Positions 1-11,500 of a stretch of 64,000 nt of DNA are shown here, in pieces (within the stretch, counting starts at the first letter, position 1; every line of letters begins with the position of its first letter). Below the pieces are notes generated by a model that was not told the origin of the DNA, ran no database searches, and was given only the letters and a program-made list of their open reading frames with translations. The position numbers were made by a program, and so were the translations under genes. The DNA lies in contig NC_085112.1 in NCBI RefSeq assembly GCF_030269925.1, forward strand, positions 1,241,501 to 1,305,500, read 5' to 3'. The DNA is from Bombyx mori (lineage: Eukaryota; Arthropoda; Insecta; Lepidoptera; Bombycidae).

Positions 1-297
1 CTGTCCCACTCTTCAAACCGAAACGCACTACTGCTTCATGGCAGAAATAGGCAGGGTGGTGGTACCAACACGTGCGGACTCACAAGACGCCCTACCACCA
101 GTAATTACGCAAATTATAATTTTACGGGTTCGGTTTTTATTGCACGATGTTATTCCTTCACCGTGGAGGTCAATCGTGAACATTTGTCAAGTACGTATTT
201 CATTAGAAAAATTGGTACCCGCCTGCGGGATTCGAACACCGTTGCATCGCTAGGTACGAATACACCGAACGTTTTATCCTTTAGGCCACGACGACCT
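1..297 (-). mobile_element. Bm1-like SINE, cut by the left edge
   Basis: Minus orientation. tRNA-like head at about 218-297 (inverse of TGGCCTAAAGGATAA and the box GTTCGAATCCC), then the body; the 3' tail is off the window. Confidence 0.75.
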
Positions 298-1391
298 CAA
301 AACATTCAACCTGATAGTGTTTTGTTGTCAGTATTGTGGAACGGGAAACCGCTTATTTACCATTCAAAGCTGGCTTAGCCTAGCTTTGTACAAACTTTGC
401 ATGTTTCCGATCAATCGAAAGTGAGATTTAGAAAGGGTTCGCTTATAAAAACTCTATCTTATTTAAAATACATTTTAGATTTATTTTATAAAATCTTATT
501 TAATCTTTTGTTTGTTTATTGACGCCTCGTGTAGCATATATGGAATGCATCCTTAGAAATGAGGCCTTCGTAAATACTTACTAATAACTGTTAAAACTAA
601 ATCAGTTATCTTTACAAGACTATCACAGGAAGAGTGTAAATGTCTAGAAATTTTAGTGTAGGTTTACAAAAAAAAGCATTTTATGTTTTCCGATTTGTAG
701 GCGCGCAAATTCAATATCTGTCATAGTTTCAAAAGTACTTAGAGAATAAATACCAAAAATAGTACTTTGCTATTTTGATTTTATCTATGTCTACATAAAT
801 AGGGTGTATACAAATCAAAATGGATTATTAAAGATTTCTATAGCAAAATAGTAAAATCTGACTATTTTTGTATTTTGTTTATTGATAACACAAAGATTCG
901 ATCTATGACAAACAGAGGACAAAATGATACTTGAGAAGCTTTTTCACCTAAAGAAACACATATAATTAAAACATTAGATCACGCTCGTCAAAATGGACTA
1001 ATTAAAAAAATACTTTTAGTCATAGTACCTGCCAAAATACGAAAGGTAAGGTGTGACTGTTAACAAGTATATAGTGTCTTTCATATTATATTTAACATGA
1101 TCATAGCGTGGCGTGCTCTCTATACAGAGAATATCTTAATTATAATAAATTTTTTGTTCGACATACGTGGAAACCACATTTAAAAAAATATTTCAATAAT
1201 TTGACAAGCGTGTTTTACTTTAAATGTGAATGTAACATATATTTTAAAATTCCTTTTATAAAAATCAATTAAACAACTGCGAATATACTTTCAATTTAAA
1301 CATTCGTCCGTTATTCCGACGGCCGGGTCAATGGGTCGATAATTGTTATCGATAAATCTTAATTGTAACAATTTGAAGACCGCTGGCTTAC
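298..1391. other. AT-rich interval, no gene seen
   Basis: If the minus-strand gene at 1467 is real, this is its first intron or downstream DNA. I see no convincing second exon. A short plus-strand run at 900-1050 (SPKETHIIKTLDHARQ) may be an old transposon scrap. Confidence 0.5.
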
Positions 1392-1467
1392 CTCTCGGAC
1401 TGTATCCTTCGGCGATGGAAGCGGTCGTCAGCATAACCAAGAAAATAACACAGACACTAAACGCCAT
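1392..1467 (-). CDS. First coding exon of an unidentified secreted protein
   Basis: On the minus strand an ATG at 1467-1465 opens MAFSVCVIFLVMLTTASIA, a textbook signal peptide (short n-region, ten-residue hydrophobic core, small residues at the cleavage site), followed by EGYSPR. After 25 codons plus one base comes a consensus donor G|GTAAGC at 1391. This is the usual architecture of an insect secreted-peptide gene: signal exon, phase-1 intron, mature part downstream. I could not recognise a second exon between 1391 and 1, so the product is unknown. The stretch is too short for ORF-length filters. It is divergent from Cad87A. Confidence 0.6.
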
Positions 1468-1513
1468 TGAAAATATTATTTATAGTTTCATGACTCCACT
1501 TAAATTTAAATAT

Positions 1514-1553
1514 ACTGATATTTATTTTTAATTAAAAAAAAAGGGAACTTATA
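1514..1553 (-). promoter_or_regulatory. Possible core promoter of the minus-strand gene
   Basis: On the minus strand TATAAG (1553-1548) is followed by an initiator-like ATCAGTA with its A at 1516, about 49 nt before the ATG. The TATA-to-initiator distance (37) is a little long. AT-rich surroundings make chance matches possible. Confidence 0.35.
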
Positions 1554-1942
1554 GTGACGCGAAACTAAAGAAATGTTTCGAACATTTTAATTAAAATAAT
1601 ATTTTCCGAAATTTTGTAATTTAAAATTCAAATGTTCTTGCATCGTTATTTTAATGCAGCTCAACAAAACGCGGCGGAGTGGACGATGGTTTTTTTTTTT
1701 ATACTTTTTTATTCCCCGAATGTGACAGTAAAAGTGATCGGTTTTATTATAATAAAATACGTCCGCAATGAGCGAGTACCGAATTAGAAATGTCTCGGTA
1801 AAAAACATTCGGTCGGTCACCGCGTTGATTATTGACTAACGTTAATGTTATAGTTTTTTACAGCGCGGCGCCGGCGCTTGCGTCTTAGCCCCCACCGGGA
1901 AAACTTAGCCGCTCAGCTATTCACAAACGAGTTAAATATGTA

Positions 1943-2361
1943 CTAGAGGTCCCGCAGTAGTCGAAATTCGACTATAATTAATTGAAATTGTAAGTTTGTA
2001 CACTCTTATGATTGTATTTTATACTTCTATAATCACAAATTTCGCCAAGACTACACTATACAAAAATATTAACAAAGAAAAACAATATTTAATCTCAATT
2101 TGACAACAGACGTCAAGAACAAAAGATTGACAATAAATAGTATGCATGCGTGTGTGTGTCAAATACATGGTATGTAGTGTGTGTAATGTTTTCTTTATTG
2201 ATTTAATGTATGTATCTTTTATGCATTATTTGAAAAAAATATTAGCATTGTGCACTTCTTCTCTATATTCTCTATAATTGTGGAAAATTTCATACTCCTC
2301 CGTCCGCGCTATTTTCGTAAAAAGGGATACAAAGTTTTTGCTTCACGTATTAATATATAGA
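1943..2361 (-). mobile_element. Non-autonomous Helitron, copy 1
   Basis: On the minus strand it starts TCTATATATTAATACG and ends CTAG, between A and T. A hairpin AGTCGAA/TTCGACT lies about 12 nt before the 3' end. These are Helitron hallmarks. About 420 bp. Confidence 0.75.
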
Positions 2362-2485
2362 TATATATATTTATAAATCACGATGAGCCGTAACATTTAA
2401 TATTTATCCGAGATGAGCTTGTAAACATTATTTATTGGTTTACTTTTTTGATCTTTAACTAATCTTAGTTAACTGTAGAGATGTA

Positions 2486-2719
2486 GTGAGAAACTATTTT
2501 CCTTCGGGAAAACTCGGATTTTTATTGGAATACGATGACACATGAACTGTCAATGAATGATCGTATTAAATGATTGACATTTTCATTTTCATTAATATGG
2601 AACTTTATTGTTTAGTGGCAAATGTCAAAATGAAAATATCAAATTGTACTGAAGCTACTTGGGAAAGCACGATAAATACGAACTTTTCCGAAAAAACCCG
2701 AAGGAAAATCTTTTCCCAC
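2486..2719. mobile_element. MITE with about 28-bp terminal inverted repeats
   Basis: GTGAGAAACTATTTTCCTTC on the left and its inverse before 2719, flanked by TA. 234 bp, no coding capacity; a Tc1/mariner-type passenger. Confidence 0.7.
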
Positions 2720-3017
2720 TATATCTATAAATAGTACCTAAGCGCTGCGCCGATATAACATATTTTTAAAATTTAAACTAGTAGGTATTGATAGATTATT
2801 TTTCTGAATTTGATACACGTCTGTAATTGTGTACGAGATTATAGCAGAGACAAGTCGAACTTCTAACAACGCTCATAAATATTTTTATAGGCAATAGCCG
2901 TGTCCTTAGTATTGGCCTTATAGATATACGACGTTAGTCATTTGACCCCAGGTGAGATGTAAGCTTAGTTGCCATAGAACGAATGAAAAAAAAAAAAAAA
3001 GCACAACGAAATTCCCG

Positions 3018-3222
3018 CTATTTTTTTTATTTTTTTTATTGCTTTATGTGTGGGCGAGCTCACAGCCCACCTGGTGTTAAGTGGTTACTGGAGCCCATAG
3101 ACATCTACAACGTAAATGCGCCACCCACCTTGAGACATAAGTTCTAAGGTCTCAGTATAGTTACAACGGCTGCCCCACCCTTCAAATCGAAACGCATTAC
3201 TGCTTCACGTCAGAAATCTGAA
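3018..3222 (-). mobile_element. Bm1-like SINE, 3' half
   Basis: Poly-T then GCCCACCTGGTGTTAAGTGG and GGCTGCCCCACCCTTCAAAT; head missing. Confidence 0.72.
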
Positions 3223-3334
3223 ACAAACCTAACGATTACCATAATTTATTGCGTACTGTAAAAAAGTCCTCAGTAGGTAGGAATTGCTATATGTATAATA
3301 TTTTAAATCTAATTAGTTTTTTTAAATAATAATA

Positions 3335-3722
3335 TCTTTATATGTTAATACGTGAAGCAAAACTTTGTACCTTTTTTTTTACGAAAATTGCGTGGACCAA
3401 GGAGTATGGAATTTCCCATACTTAAAGAGAATATAGAGAAGAAGTCTTAATATATATTTTTTATTATGGAAAAAAAAATTAATACAATTAAAAAAACTTT
3501 CACACATCACCATGTCAAACTTTTGTTATTGCTTAAAGTCTGTAGTCAAATTGAGAATAGATTAAAATTGTTTGTTTTTAATATTATTTGTCTATAGTGT
3601 AGTCTCGGCGAAATTTGTGATTATAGAAGTATAATAAATCGTCTTTAACAATAGAACCATAATAATGTTCAAACTTATAATTTCAATTAATTATAGTCGA
3701 ATTTCGACTACTGTGGGACCAC
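3335..3722 (+). mobile_element. Non-autonomous Helitron, copy 2 (degraded)
   Basis: Same family as 1943-2361. The hairpin AGTCGAATTTCGACT is kept at 3695-3709, but the CTAG end has mutated to GACCACTT. Confidence 0.65.
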
Positions 3723-4047
3723 TTATTATAATTTTACAAGCACAAAAACCACTTAATGGTCGAACTTGTGTAAGCCGTGCACGCCACTTCAATACCACCA
3801 GTAAATACTTGCTAGCAAGCTTACTAAGTTACGTCACTTATAGAGAGTGAAATGATACTCGATAGCGCGGCGCGAACTCTATGTAATTATGTAGAGCGAC
3901 TCTATATAGAGTATCTGTAGCTGTGTTTATCATAATAGAAGAAATCTGGTGAAAATCTGAACCGCATTTACACGATAATCATTGAAACATACAAGCCTCG
4001 ATTGTCTTTGGTAAACAAATAAGTTAATGTGTTTTTAAGGACACACA

Positions 4048-4187
4048 CACTGTAACTATACTGAGACCTTAGAACTCATATCTCAAGGTGGGTGGCGGAA
4101 TTATTTGTAGATGTCTATGGGCTCCGGTAACCACTTAGCACCGGGTGGGCTGTGAGCTCATCCACCCATCTATGCAATAAGAAAAAC
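4048..4187 (+). mobile_element. Bm1-like SINE, 3' third
   Basis: TGTAACTATACTGAGACCTT to CACCCATCTATGCAATAAG. Confidence 0.7.
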
Positions 4188-4571
4188 ATGAAAGATTTAA
4201 CTAATGAAAAAATATTTAGAAACACACAAGGTATCTTATCTTCGAGGTCCTTTTTAGGTACAATTATCTTTCGCGTGAAATATTCCCAAAACGCTATCAA
4301 GTGTCCCCTTGCAAGAGGAGGAAAGGATGAGAGAGGAGGTTTAAGGAGCTTGTTACTGCTTCGATAGATATCAATAATATAAAACGAGTTAGTAGATAGA
4401 GTCTATTCAAAGCGTATGAGGACATTAATTTGCTCTATTATAGTGCGGTTTAAACTTAAATAAAACTTTCCCCTAATTAATGATGGAGTAATACCTAAAA
4501 AGGAAGTTATATGTTTTTAGTGTTCATATCACATTATTAACACTATATTTTAAATGTAAAAGTACAACTTA

Positions 4572-5087
4572 AATTGAATATGCAATTTCGAAAAGGGCAC
4601 ATGTCGCATATTTTGTCAAATACGTTTTTTTTTTTTTTATTGAAAGATTACTGGTGGCCCGAAGGCATTTCCGGTTTCACCAGGACAGGTGGGTGAGCAA
4701 ATGCTCAGCCAGGAGGGGTGGGATTTGCTAACAACTGCCCGAGCGCCTCCGAAGGAGACCTAACAACTCAAGAGCAATTGCTTTGTAAATGAATCTACTA
4801 CCGGATCGGAATCGCGACCCACTGAGAAGATCCGGCGAGAAACTCAGCGGGCTGATGCATGGGTAATCAAATACGTTTATTCATATACGTCTAGTTTTGA
4901 GGCTTACCTACACCCATTTTATAATATTATAATTCCAGTAATATTCAATTGCTAATTAACACTAAAATATATCTCAAAAGTTAATATTTTAAATTTTACA
5001 CTGCTTTAGAAAATAATCAGTTTTTTTCATTTTCTGAACATTTTAAATTTTCAGAGATGTGCCCTTTTCGAAATTGCATATTCAATT
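4572..5087. repeat. 31-bp inverted repeats enclosing a nested LINE piece
   Basis: AATTGAATATGCAATTTCG...GGGCACAT at 4572-4602 returns as an exact inverse at 5057-5087. Inside, a BMC1-like fragment (4627-4864) is bracketed by TCAAATACG. Confidence 0.65.
4627..4864 (-). mobile_element. BMC1-like LINE 3' end, variant tail
   Basis: Core CACTGAGAAGATCCGGCGAG shared with the main family, but a different 3' end (GGTGGGTGAGCAAATGCTC). TCAAATACG duplicated on both sides. Confidence 0.65.
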
Positions 5088-5099
5088 ATATATACGATA

Positions 5100-6119
5100 C
5101 GTGAATACCAAAGAAAGTGCCATACTATACTCTACATTGTAGAGTTTAAAGTTGTCCTTAGTTGATGAGAGTGAACGCTCGAAGGGACATAATATAACTA
5201 GCTTGAAGAATTACCAACCGCTATCCATCGACTCTTGATAGAGCTGTTACAATGACAGACGTAGATCACTGTTAGTGATTGTCTTCACGGAATTGCTCTA
5301 CCAATCTGGTTATTATTTACCAAGGAATCGTTATAGGCACTGGTGAGCACAATGTTGTTAAATTTTATTCGTTCAAATTATCATAATAAAACTGAGTATA
5401 TGAAAATGATAGGAATGGCCGTTGACAGATTGGAATCCTGGATGTCTGGAGAGGTACTCGTAGTGCTTTGAATCACAATTTACTTAATACACTCTTCTAT
5501 AAAAAGAAAATTCAATGCATTGTAGAGTTCTTAGAACAATCTACCATTATATTACAAAGTATGAGGTCAATGAACTGCCGTTTTGACACTATAATTGATA
5601 CTCTAGCCTCATGCAGTGTGGTCAAGCGGGAGTGTGGTCCACGGTCTCCAGGAAGCAAAAAAAAAGGTGTGAAGTCGTTCACATAAATACCCATAAACAA
5701 TTAAATGATCAATTTATCAGCATAATAGGTCGAAACTAAGGGATACGGTATGGATTGCCATGTTATTATCTTGTCAGTTTTCGGACATCAAAACTTATTA
5801 ATTTTTTTTTATTAAGGACTATATGTACATTTTTACAAGGAATTTTATAGGAATATTTAAAAATATGTTATAGCGCCATCTTGTGGATAACTTGAAAGGC
5901 AACTAGCAACTTTTCGATTCGATCGATTTAAACAAAGCCTCACGCGTAGTTCATGTAAATACCAACAGAGGCGCTAGTATCGTTTTGGTTTAGAAGCGGA
6001 ATGAAGGCCTCGATCACGCTATCTCTTTTCGGCTCGTAAAAGTTTGGCTCGTGCGAAAGAGATGTTACACTAAGTATCAATGGAACGAATTGTAAGCGAC
6101 GTAAACAGCTAAGTTTGTC
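5100..6119. other. Mostly unique AT-rich DNA
   Basis: No coding region recognised. Could contain regulatory DNA upstream of the candidate first exon at 6120. Confidence 0.4.
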
Positions 6120-6436
6120 AGTTGGGTAGCGTAATCCACGGTGGCCGATATTAGCTCGTAAAACTTAAAGACAAACGTAAATTTACGAATGTAACTCAAC
6201 AATGACATCGTAGTTAATTAACTAGTTCATTAATTTGTTAGGTTAATATTTGTTTCGTGTCTTGTGGTGTTTTTATGTGAAATTTAGTGCGTAACGGTAA
6301 AGTGCATTGTGAACTTTGTGGGTCTTAGAACTACACAAGACATACCTCGGCGAGTGAACTCGCGGAGCCCGTTTTTGACAAAAATACGTAATGAAACGTC
6401 ATTCGTGATTATTTCCGTACTCGATTTTAAGAAACG
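6120..6436 (+). promoter_or_regulatory. Candidate Cad87A promoter and non-coding first exon
   Basis: A non-repetitive island in otherwise repeat-rich DNA. An insect initiator-like TCAGTT lies at 6118-6123 and a strong donor ACG|GTAAGT follows at 6436/6437. No long ORF fits. It would supply the 5' UTR exon implied by the acceptor at 27830, giving an intron of about 21.4 kb. The link is inference; other unique islands nearer 27.7 kb could serve instead. Confidence 0.3.
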
Positions 6437-7079
6437 GTAAGTTGTGCTATTTACATGAAAATAACAAAAAAAAAGCTAAAACGAATTCAACAGGTAAGAA
6501 ATATACGGGCGGATTCGATCATGGTTTTTACCAATACAATAAGGTTTTATGATTATTATTTTTTCGGCAAACCGGTTAGATATTTTGCCATTCTCGATTT
6601 ATGATTCACGATAGTTCAAGACACACGTTGAATGCATATTTAAGAGCATTCGACCTTGCCTGTACAGAGATCCGTGTGACATTCTCCCGTTGTTTGGCAC
6701 GTTTGTAACCAAGGAGAAATTCACGGTGCTATTTCAGATATTTCGTAATCCCAACAAGCGTATGGATAAGGCTATATTGCTGGTAATTAATGTTGTCACA
6801 GTTAGTCGTAACAGTATTGCACGTCTGCTCTTAGCCTTTTGGGTGTAACGTGGAGAAATAGCTTAATATGCTATCTATTCATAGTTTTACGGATGTTTAG
6901 GAATTACCAGTTCCACAAAGAGATTGATGCTCTCTGTCTTACCGTATGTTCCGTGTGCAATCCTCTGAATCACTAGAGGAGATCTTTGCTGTTTTTTTTT
7001 AACATCACCCCTTCTGCCAACAAAGCATAGATCGACTCTACTACTTTTTAATTCATTCACAGTGCGTTTCTCGAGGGTA

Positions 7080-7346
7080 TTTTACCGGTTATCGTTCTCG
7101 CCGCACCCGTAGCTTACGACGAAGGGCTCGCCGAGTAAATTAAACCACAGACACAGCCCACTGAGTTTCTCGTCGGATCTTCTCAGTGGGTCACGTTTCC
7201 GATCTGGTGGTAGATTCTGCGAAGCACTGCTCTTGCTAGGGCTAGCGTTAGCAACGTCGTCAGGTTTGAGCCCCGTGAGCTCACCTACACGCTAGAGTAA
7301 AATTGCAATAGCCTCTCAAGGCTATCAGCTTAGAAAGGAAAAAAGT
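7080..7346 (+). mobile_element. BMC1-like LINE 3' end
   Basis: GAAGGGCTCGCCGAGTAAAT, TGGTAGATTCTGCGAAGCAC, GAGCCCCGTGAGCTCACCTA, CTCTCAAGGCTATCAGCTTA, then an A-rich tail. The family name is from memory. Confidence 0.7.
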
Positions 7347-7554
7347 GGCTATTTTTGCCACGTACTGAACTCTCTAAGAATTTGGACATGTCCTCATTCA
7401 CAGGAGCCTTTCAAAAAAGCCATTGCCGGTCGGCAGTGCCTTAGCTGTTCCTCTGGCATGACTGATACCCAGTAGCCTAACTACTTAAAACTATAACATC
7501 GCTTGTGAATGCTGTCATCCTGCGTGAGACATTGTCTATGGTATAATTTGTATA

Positions 7555-7873
7555 ACAGCTTTCCCAACTCATCAAATCAAAAGGCATGACTGCTTCGCGC
7601 CCCAAAATGAGCAGAGTGATAGTACCTACCGATGCGGGCTTAAAATACACTATACCTTCAGAAATGACCCAACTTAAGCCTTTGGCAAAATTACTCGTAA
7701 TTTTAATTACACGAAGATATTCCTTCATAATCGTAGTTATTCTTGAACATATAATAATATGTTTAGTACGTATTTCATTACAAAAATTGGTACGGAACTC
7801 GCCTACGCAATTCCAGCACCGGAACGGTCGCATCGCTCGATACGAGTCTTATCTTTCAAGCCACGATGACTCC
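7555..7873 (-). mobile_element. Bm1-like SINE, old copy
   Basis: Strongly diverged, but the order GGCATGACTGCTTC, TTACTCGTAATTTTAATTAC, GTACGTATTTCATTA and the inverse tRNA-like head (CAAGCCACGATGACT) is kept. Confidence 0.55.
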
Positions 7874-8211
7874 AGAAACGTTCATCAATCGAAAATTTCT
7901 CCTAGAGATCCCCAAAACAGCCGGCATTTAGAGAGACTGTCCATCTTCTTCTAAATAACTGTTATAAGCAGAGGCATAAAACTTATCCGATGTAAAAACG
8001 TACCGAATAACACGTTTACTTCGCTTCATTTATTCTTTTGCAACGAAAATTAGCATTATGTTTCAATATTATTAGAAATATCAAAGGTAAGTCGCTTAAA
8101 ACCAATTGAGGCTGGTATTGAAGTTATATAGTAGCACAGTACACAAACATATTTGGAGGTAATAGAACGATACATCATATATCTGGAAAGTTTCAATGTC
8201 GAGAAACAAAG

Positions 8212-8480
8212 GTTTTTTTCCTACCTATGCTGATAGCCTTGAGAGGGTATTTCAGCTTCACCCTAACGTATGTAGGTGAGCTCACGGGGCTCAAACCGGA
8301 GTGTTGCTAACACTGACCCTAGCGAGAGCAGTGCTTCGCAGAATCTACCACCGGATCGGAAACGCAACCCACTGAGAAGATCCGGCGAGAAACTCAGTGG
8401 GCTGTGTCTATGGGTCAATTCGCTCGTCGAGCCCTTCGTCGCAAGAGACGGGTTCGACGAGGACGGTGACCGGACCAAAC
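8212..8480 (-). mobile_element. BMC1-like LINE 3' end
   Basis: Inverse of the 7080-7346 unit, starting TTTTTTCCTACCTATGCTG. Confidence 0.7.
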
Positions 8481-8599
8481 GCTGCTTACCGTCTCTAGCT
8501 CAGGAAATCCTCAGACATGCATCTTAAATTAAACAGACACAGCGAGAGACAATACTTCTTCCCCGGTAACCATACTCGTCGAACTCGACAAAGAGGTCG

Positions 8600-8840
8600 A
8601 CGTGCAATCTAACCCGTGCATCAGCCCGCTGAGTTTCTCGCCGGATCTTCTCAGCGGTTCGCGATTCCGATCCGGTAGTAGATTTATTCGCAAAGCAGTT
8701 GCTCTTGAGTTAGGTCTCCTTCGGAGGCGCTCGGGCAGCTGTTAGCAAATGCCACCCCTCTTGGCCGAGCCTTTGCTCGCCCACCGGTCCTGGTGAAACT
8801 GGAGGCCTCCGATCCACCAGTAATCATTCAATCACAAAAA
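8600..8840 (+). mobile_element. BMC1-like LINE 3' end, variant tail
   Basis: Plus-orientation partner of the 4627-4864 variant: GCCCGCTGAGTTTCTCGCC to GCTCGCCCACCGGTCCTGG. Confidence 0.65.
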
Positions 8841-9263
8841 ACATTGTTCGTTTGCCAAAGTCTAAGAACTAACAATTAGTTTCGTCTTCTTTTTATCCTT
8901 TTGGTACAAGTCAGGATATTAGAGCGAACCTATAAAATTATTGTATTTGATTGATCCTTGATGCGTTTGCAAATTGATGCGTTTTAGTTAATCGGATTTC
9001 TCGAACATATTTCCGTTATATAGAAATAAACACACATATATAAACATTCATACTAAGTTTATAAAATAATGTTAAAAAGATTTTTTTGGTATATTTACTT
9101 ACTTAATGCAAAATTCTCTTTTATGCTTAGTGCAGCTATTACGGTCTTCTGTTGTTAGATGTTTTGACCTTTAGATACAATACTGACATCAACTTGACGA
9201 ACTTGAATTCGAGGATCTTAAAAATGTTCGCATAAATATGTTCAACGGATTTAGAATCTCGTA

Positions 9264-9448
9264 CCTACTAATATTATAGAGCTGAAGAGTTTGTTTGTTT
9301 GAACGCGCTAATCTCAGGAACTACTGGTTCGATTTGAAAAATTCTTTCAGTGTTAGATAGCCCATTTATCGAGGAAGGCTAACCAAATTTGTTCTAAAAT
9401 AAAGTATTAGAACTATTCCACGCGAACGAAGTCGCGGGCAAAAGCTAG
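9264..9448 (+). mobile_element. Helitron-like element, second family
   Basis: CTACTAATATTATAGAGCTG near the start, and ends GTCGCGGGCAAAAGCTAG before T. Many lepidopteran Helitrons have this form, as I recall. Confidence 0.55.
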
Positions 9449-9650
9449 TCAATTAATATATGAAAATTGAAATCTCGGTTAAGCGATTTTATGCTTGAAA
9501 TGTCAGGGTACACTATAATATTGAGGGTTGAAAGGCTATTTGGTTTTAGCGACAGTTTTGCAATGTTACAAGAGCCATTAAAGTTTAAAATTTAGAAAAT
9601 ATATTGTAAGAAAAAAGCACTTCTTCAGCTACATATTTCAATGGAGTAAA

Positions 9651-9900
9651 CTTTATTAATTTTATTACTGAGATGGGTGGACACAGCCCACCTGGTGTTA
9701 AGTGGTTACTGGAGCCCACATCCATCTAAAACGTAAATGCGCCACCCACCTTGAGATATAAGTTTTAAGGTCTCAGTATAGTTACAACGGCTGCCCCATC
9801 CTTCAAATCGAAACGGATTACTGCTTCACGGCAGAAACAGGCAGGGCGATGGTACCCACCCGCGTGGACTCACAAGAGGTCCTACCACCAGTAAACGCAC
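9651..9900 (-). mobile_element. Bm1-like SINE, 3' half
   Basis: ACAGCCCACCTGGTGTTAAG to CCTACCACCAGTAA. Confidence 0.72.
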
Positions 9901-9929
9901 CTCGCAGGCACTTAACATCTACGTCATTT

Positions 9930-10046
9930 ACGGATCCTCCCGATCCGCTAACGGAGCTTTTAGTTACCTCAAGCACCGGTAATCGTTCTCGTCGAACCCG
10001 TCACTTACGACGAAGGGCTCGGCGAGTAAATTAACCCACAGACCCC
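9930..10046 (+). mobile_element. BMC1-like LINE fragment
   Basis: GGATCCTCCCGATCCGCTAA through GGCTCGGCGAGTAAATTAAC; 3' end missing. Directly follows a SINE. Confidence 0.6.
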
Positions 10047-11057
10047 ATAACCATAACCAGTAAGTTATGTGTGCATTACTAATAAAAATCTTACGTTACA
10101 GACGTTTTTTCCCGGTTAGGGTACCCCCCACCCCCGCATCGTACCATAAGGAACTTCGTTCCAAAATCGCACATTTTCCTAATTTGAATTTGAAATCTTC
10201 TTTAAAATTTAAACTTTTAATGATATCAAAACCAGCCAGATACAAATAGTATAGCCAAAGTGATTTTATTACAAGTTCATACATATTATAATTCGAAAAG
10301 AGTTTTATCCCGTCTTATTATGTAATAAGAAATCACTATTTGATAACTAGATCGAAAATTATGGTTGTATTGTTTTGAGACGGGCGGTGGGGCAGAAAAG
10401 TCTAACAAATATAATCTAAGTCTAACAATAGATACCCGTGTACTGGCGAAATTCACAAAGCATCTAAAGTTAGTGTACCGTTGCATTTCATACGCTAAAT
10501 ATTCATGACGCACTCATTAACGTCTCGAAGACGAACGGGAGTATTGAGGTCGATTACAAAAATTCCACTGAAAAAATCTCAGTAAATGACCAGCATTTCA
10601 CTGAGATTATATTTCATCCCATATCATCTCATCTCATTTCATTTAATTTCATCCCAGTTGATTAATGACTCAAATTAATCATCTTCATTACATTTCATTT
10701 CACCGCATATTATCATTTTTTATAAAATTAAGAATATAAATTAAAATAAGACATGACTTAAAGGTCTTAGTTACCAGGTCATAAAATTACATTAAAAAAA
10801 ATACTAGACCAACCACAAGTACGTCTGTTTCCTATTAAATCTAGTTCATTCTCAATCTATTGTGTGTGACGAGGTTATCAATTGCGCGACTCTATCTCGT
10901 CGCTCGACACAATTTAGCTAAATTTTAACTCAATTAACAAACACGTAGATTCTAATTATTAAGATTTTAATTTTTAAGGACACGTTTAAAAAAAATACAT
11001 ACGTATTTCTACTCTTTATCGTTTGCGGCTCAACCATTAAATACCTTTGTATATAAA
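10047..11057. other. AT-rich interval
   Basis: No gene. Contains a simple TCATTTCAT-rich stretch at 10610-10710. Confidence 0.5.
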
Positions 11058-11478
11058 TCTATATATTAATACGTGAAGCAAAAACTTTGTATCCCTTTTT
11101 ACGAAAATTGCGCGGACGGAGGAGTATGAAATTTTCCACACTTATAGAGAATATAGAGAAGAAGTGCATAATGCTAATATTTTTTTTAAAATAATGCATA
11201 AAAGATACATTAAATCAATAAAGAAAACGTTACACACACTACATTCCATGTATTTGACGTACACACGCATGCATACTGTTTATTGTCAAACTTTTGTTCT
11301 TGACGTCTGTTGTCAAGTTGAAAATAGATTAAATATTGTTTGTCTTTATTAATATTTTTTTATAGAGTAGCCCTGGCGAAATTTGTGATTATAGAAGTAT
11401 AAAATACAATCATAATAGTGTACAAACTTACAATTCCAATTAATTATAGTCGAATTTCGACTACTGCCGGACCTCTAG
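11058..11478 (+). mobile_element. Non-autonomous Helitron, copy 3
   Basis: TC start, hairpin and CTAG end intact, between A and T. Its 3' end nearly touches the truncated 5' end of the R1-clade LINE. Confidence 0.78.
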
Positions 11479-11500
11479 TACATAAAAATTACTCAACAAA

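Noticed and set aside
5468..5686. 72-aa open frame
   Set aside because: No start context, splice sites or recognisable motif; expected by chance in DNA of this composition.
8276..8527. 83-aa and 71-aa open frames on both strands
   Set aside because: Lie entirely inside a BMC1-like LINE 3' repeat; the same readings recur at every copy.
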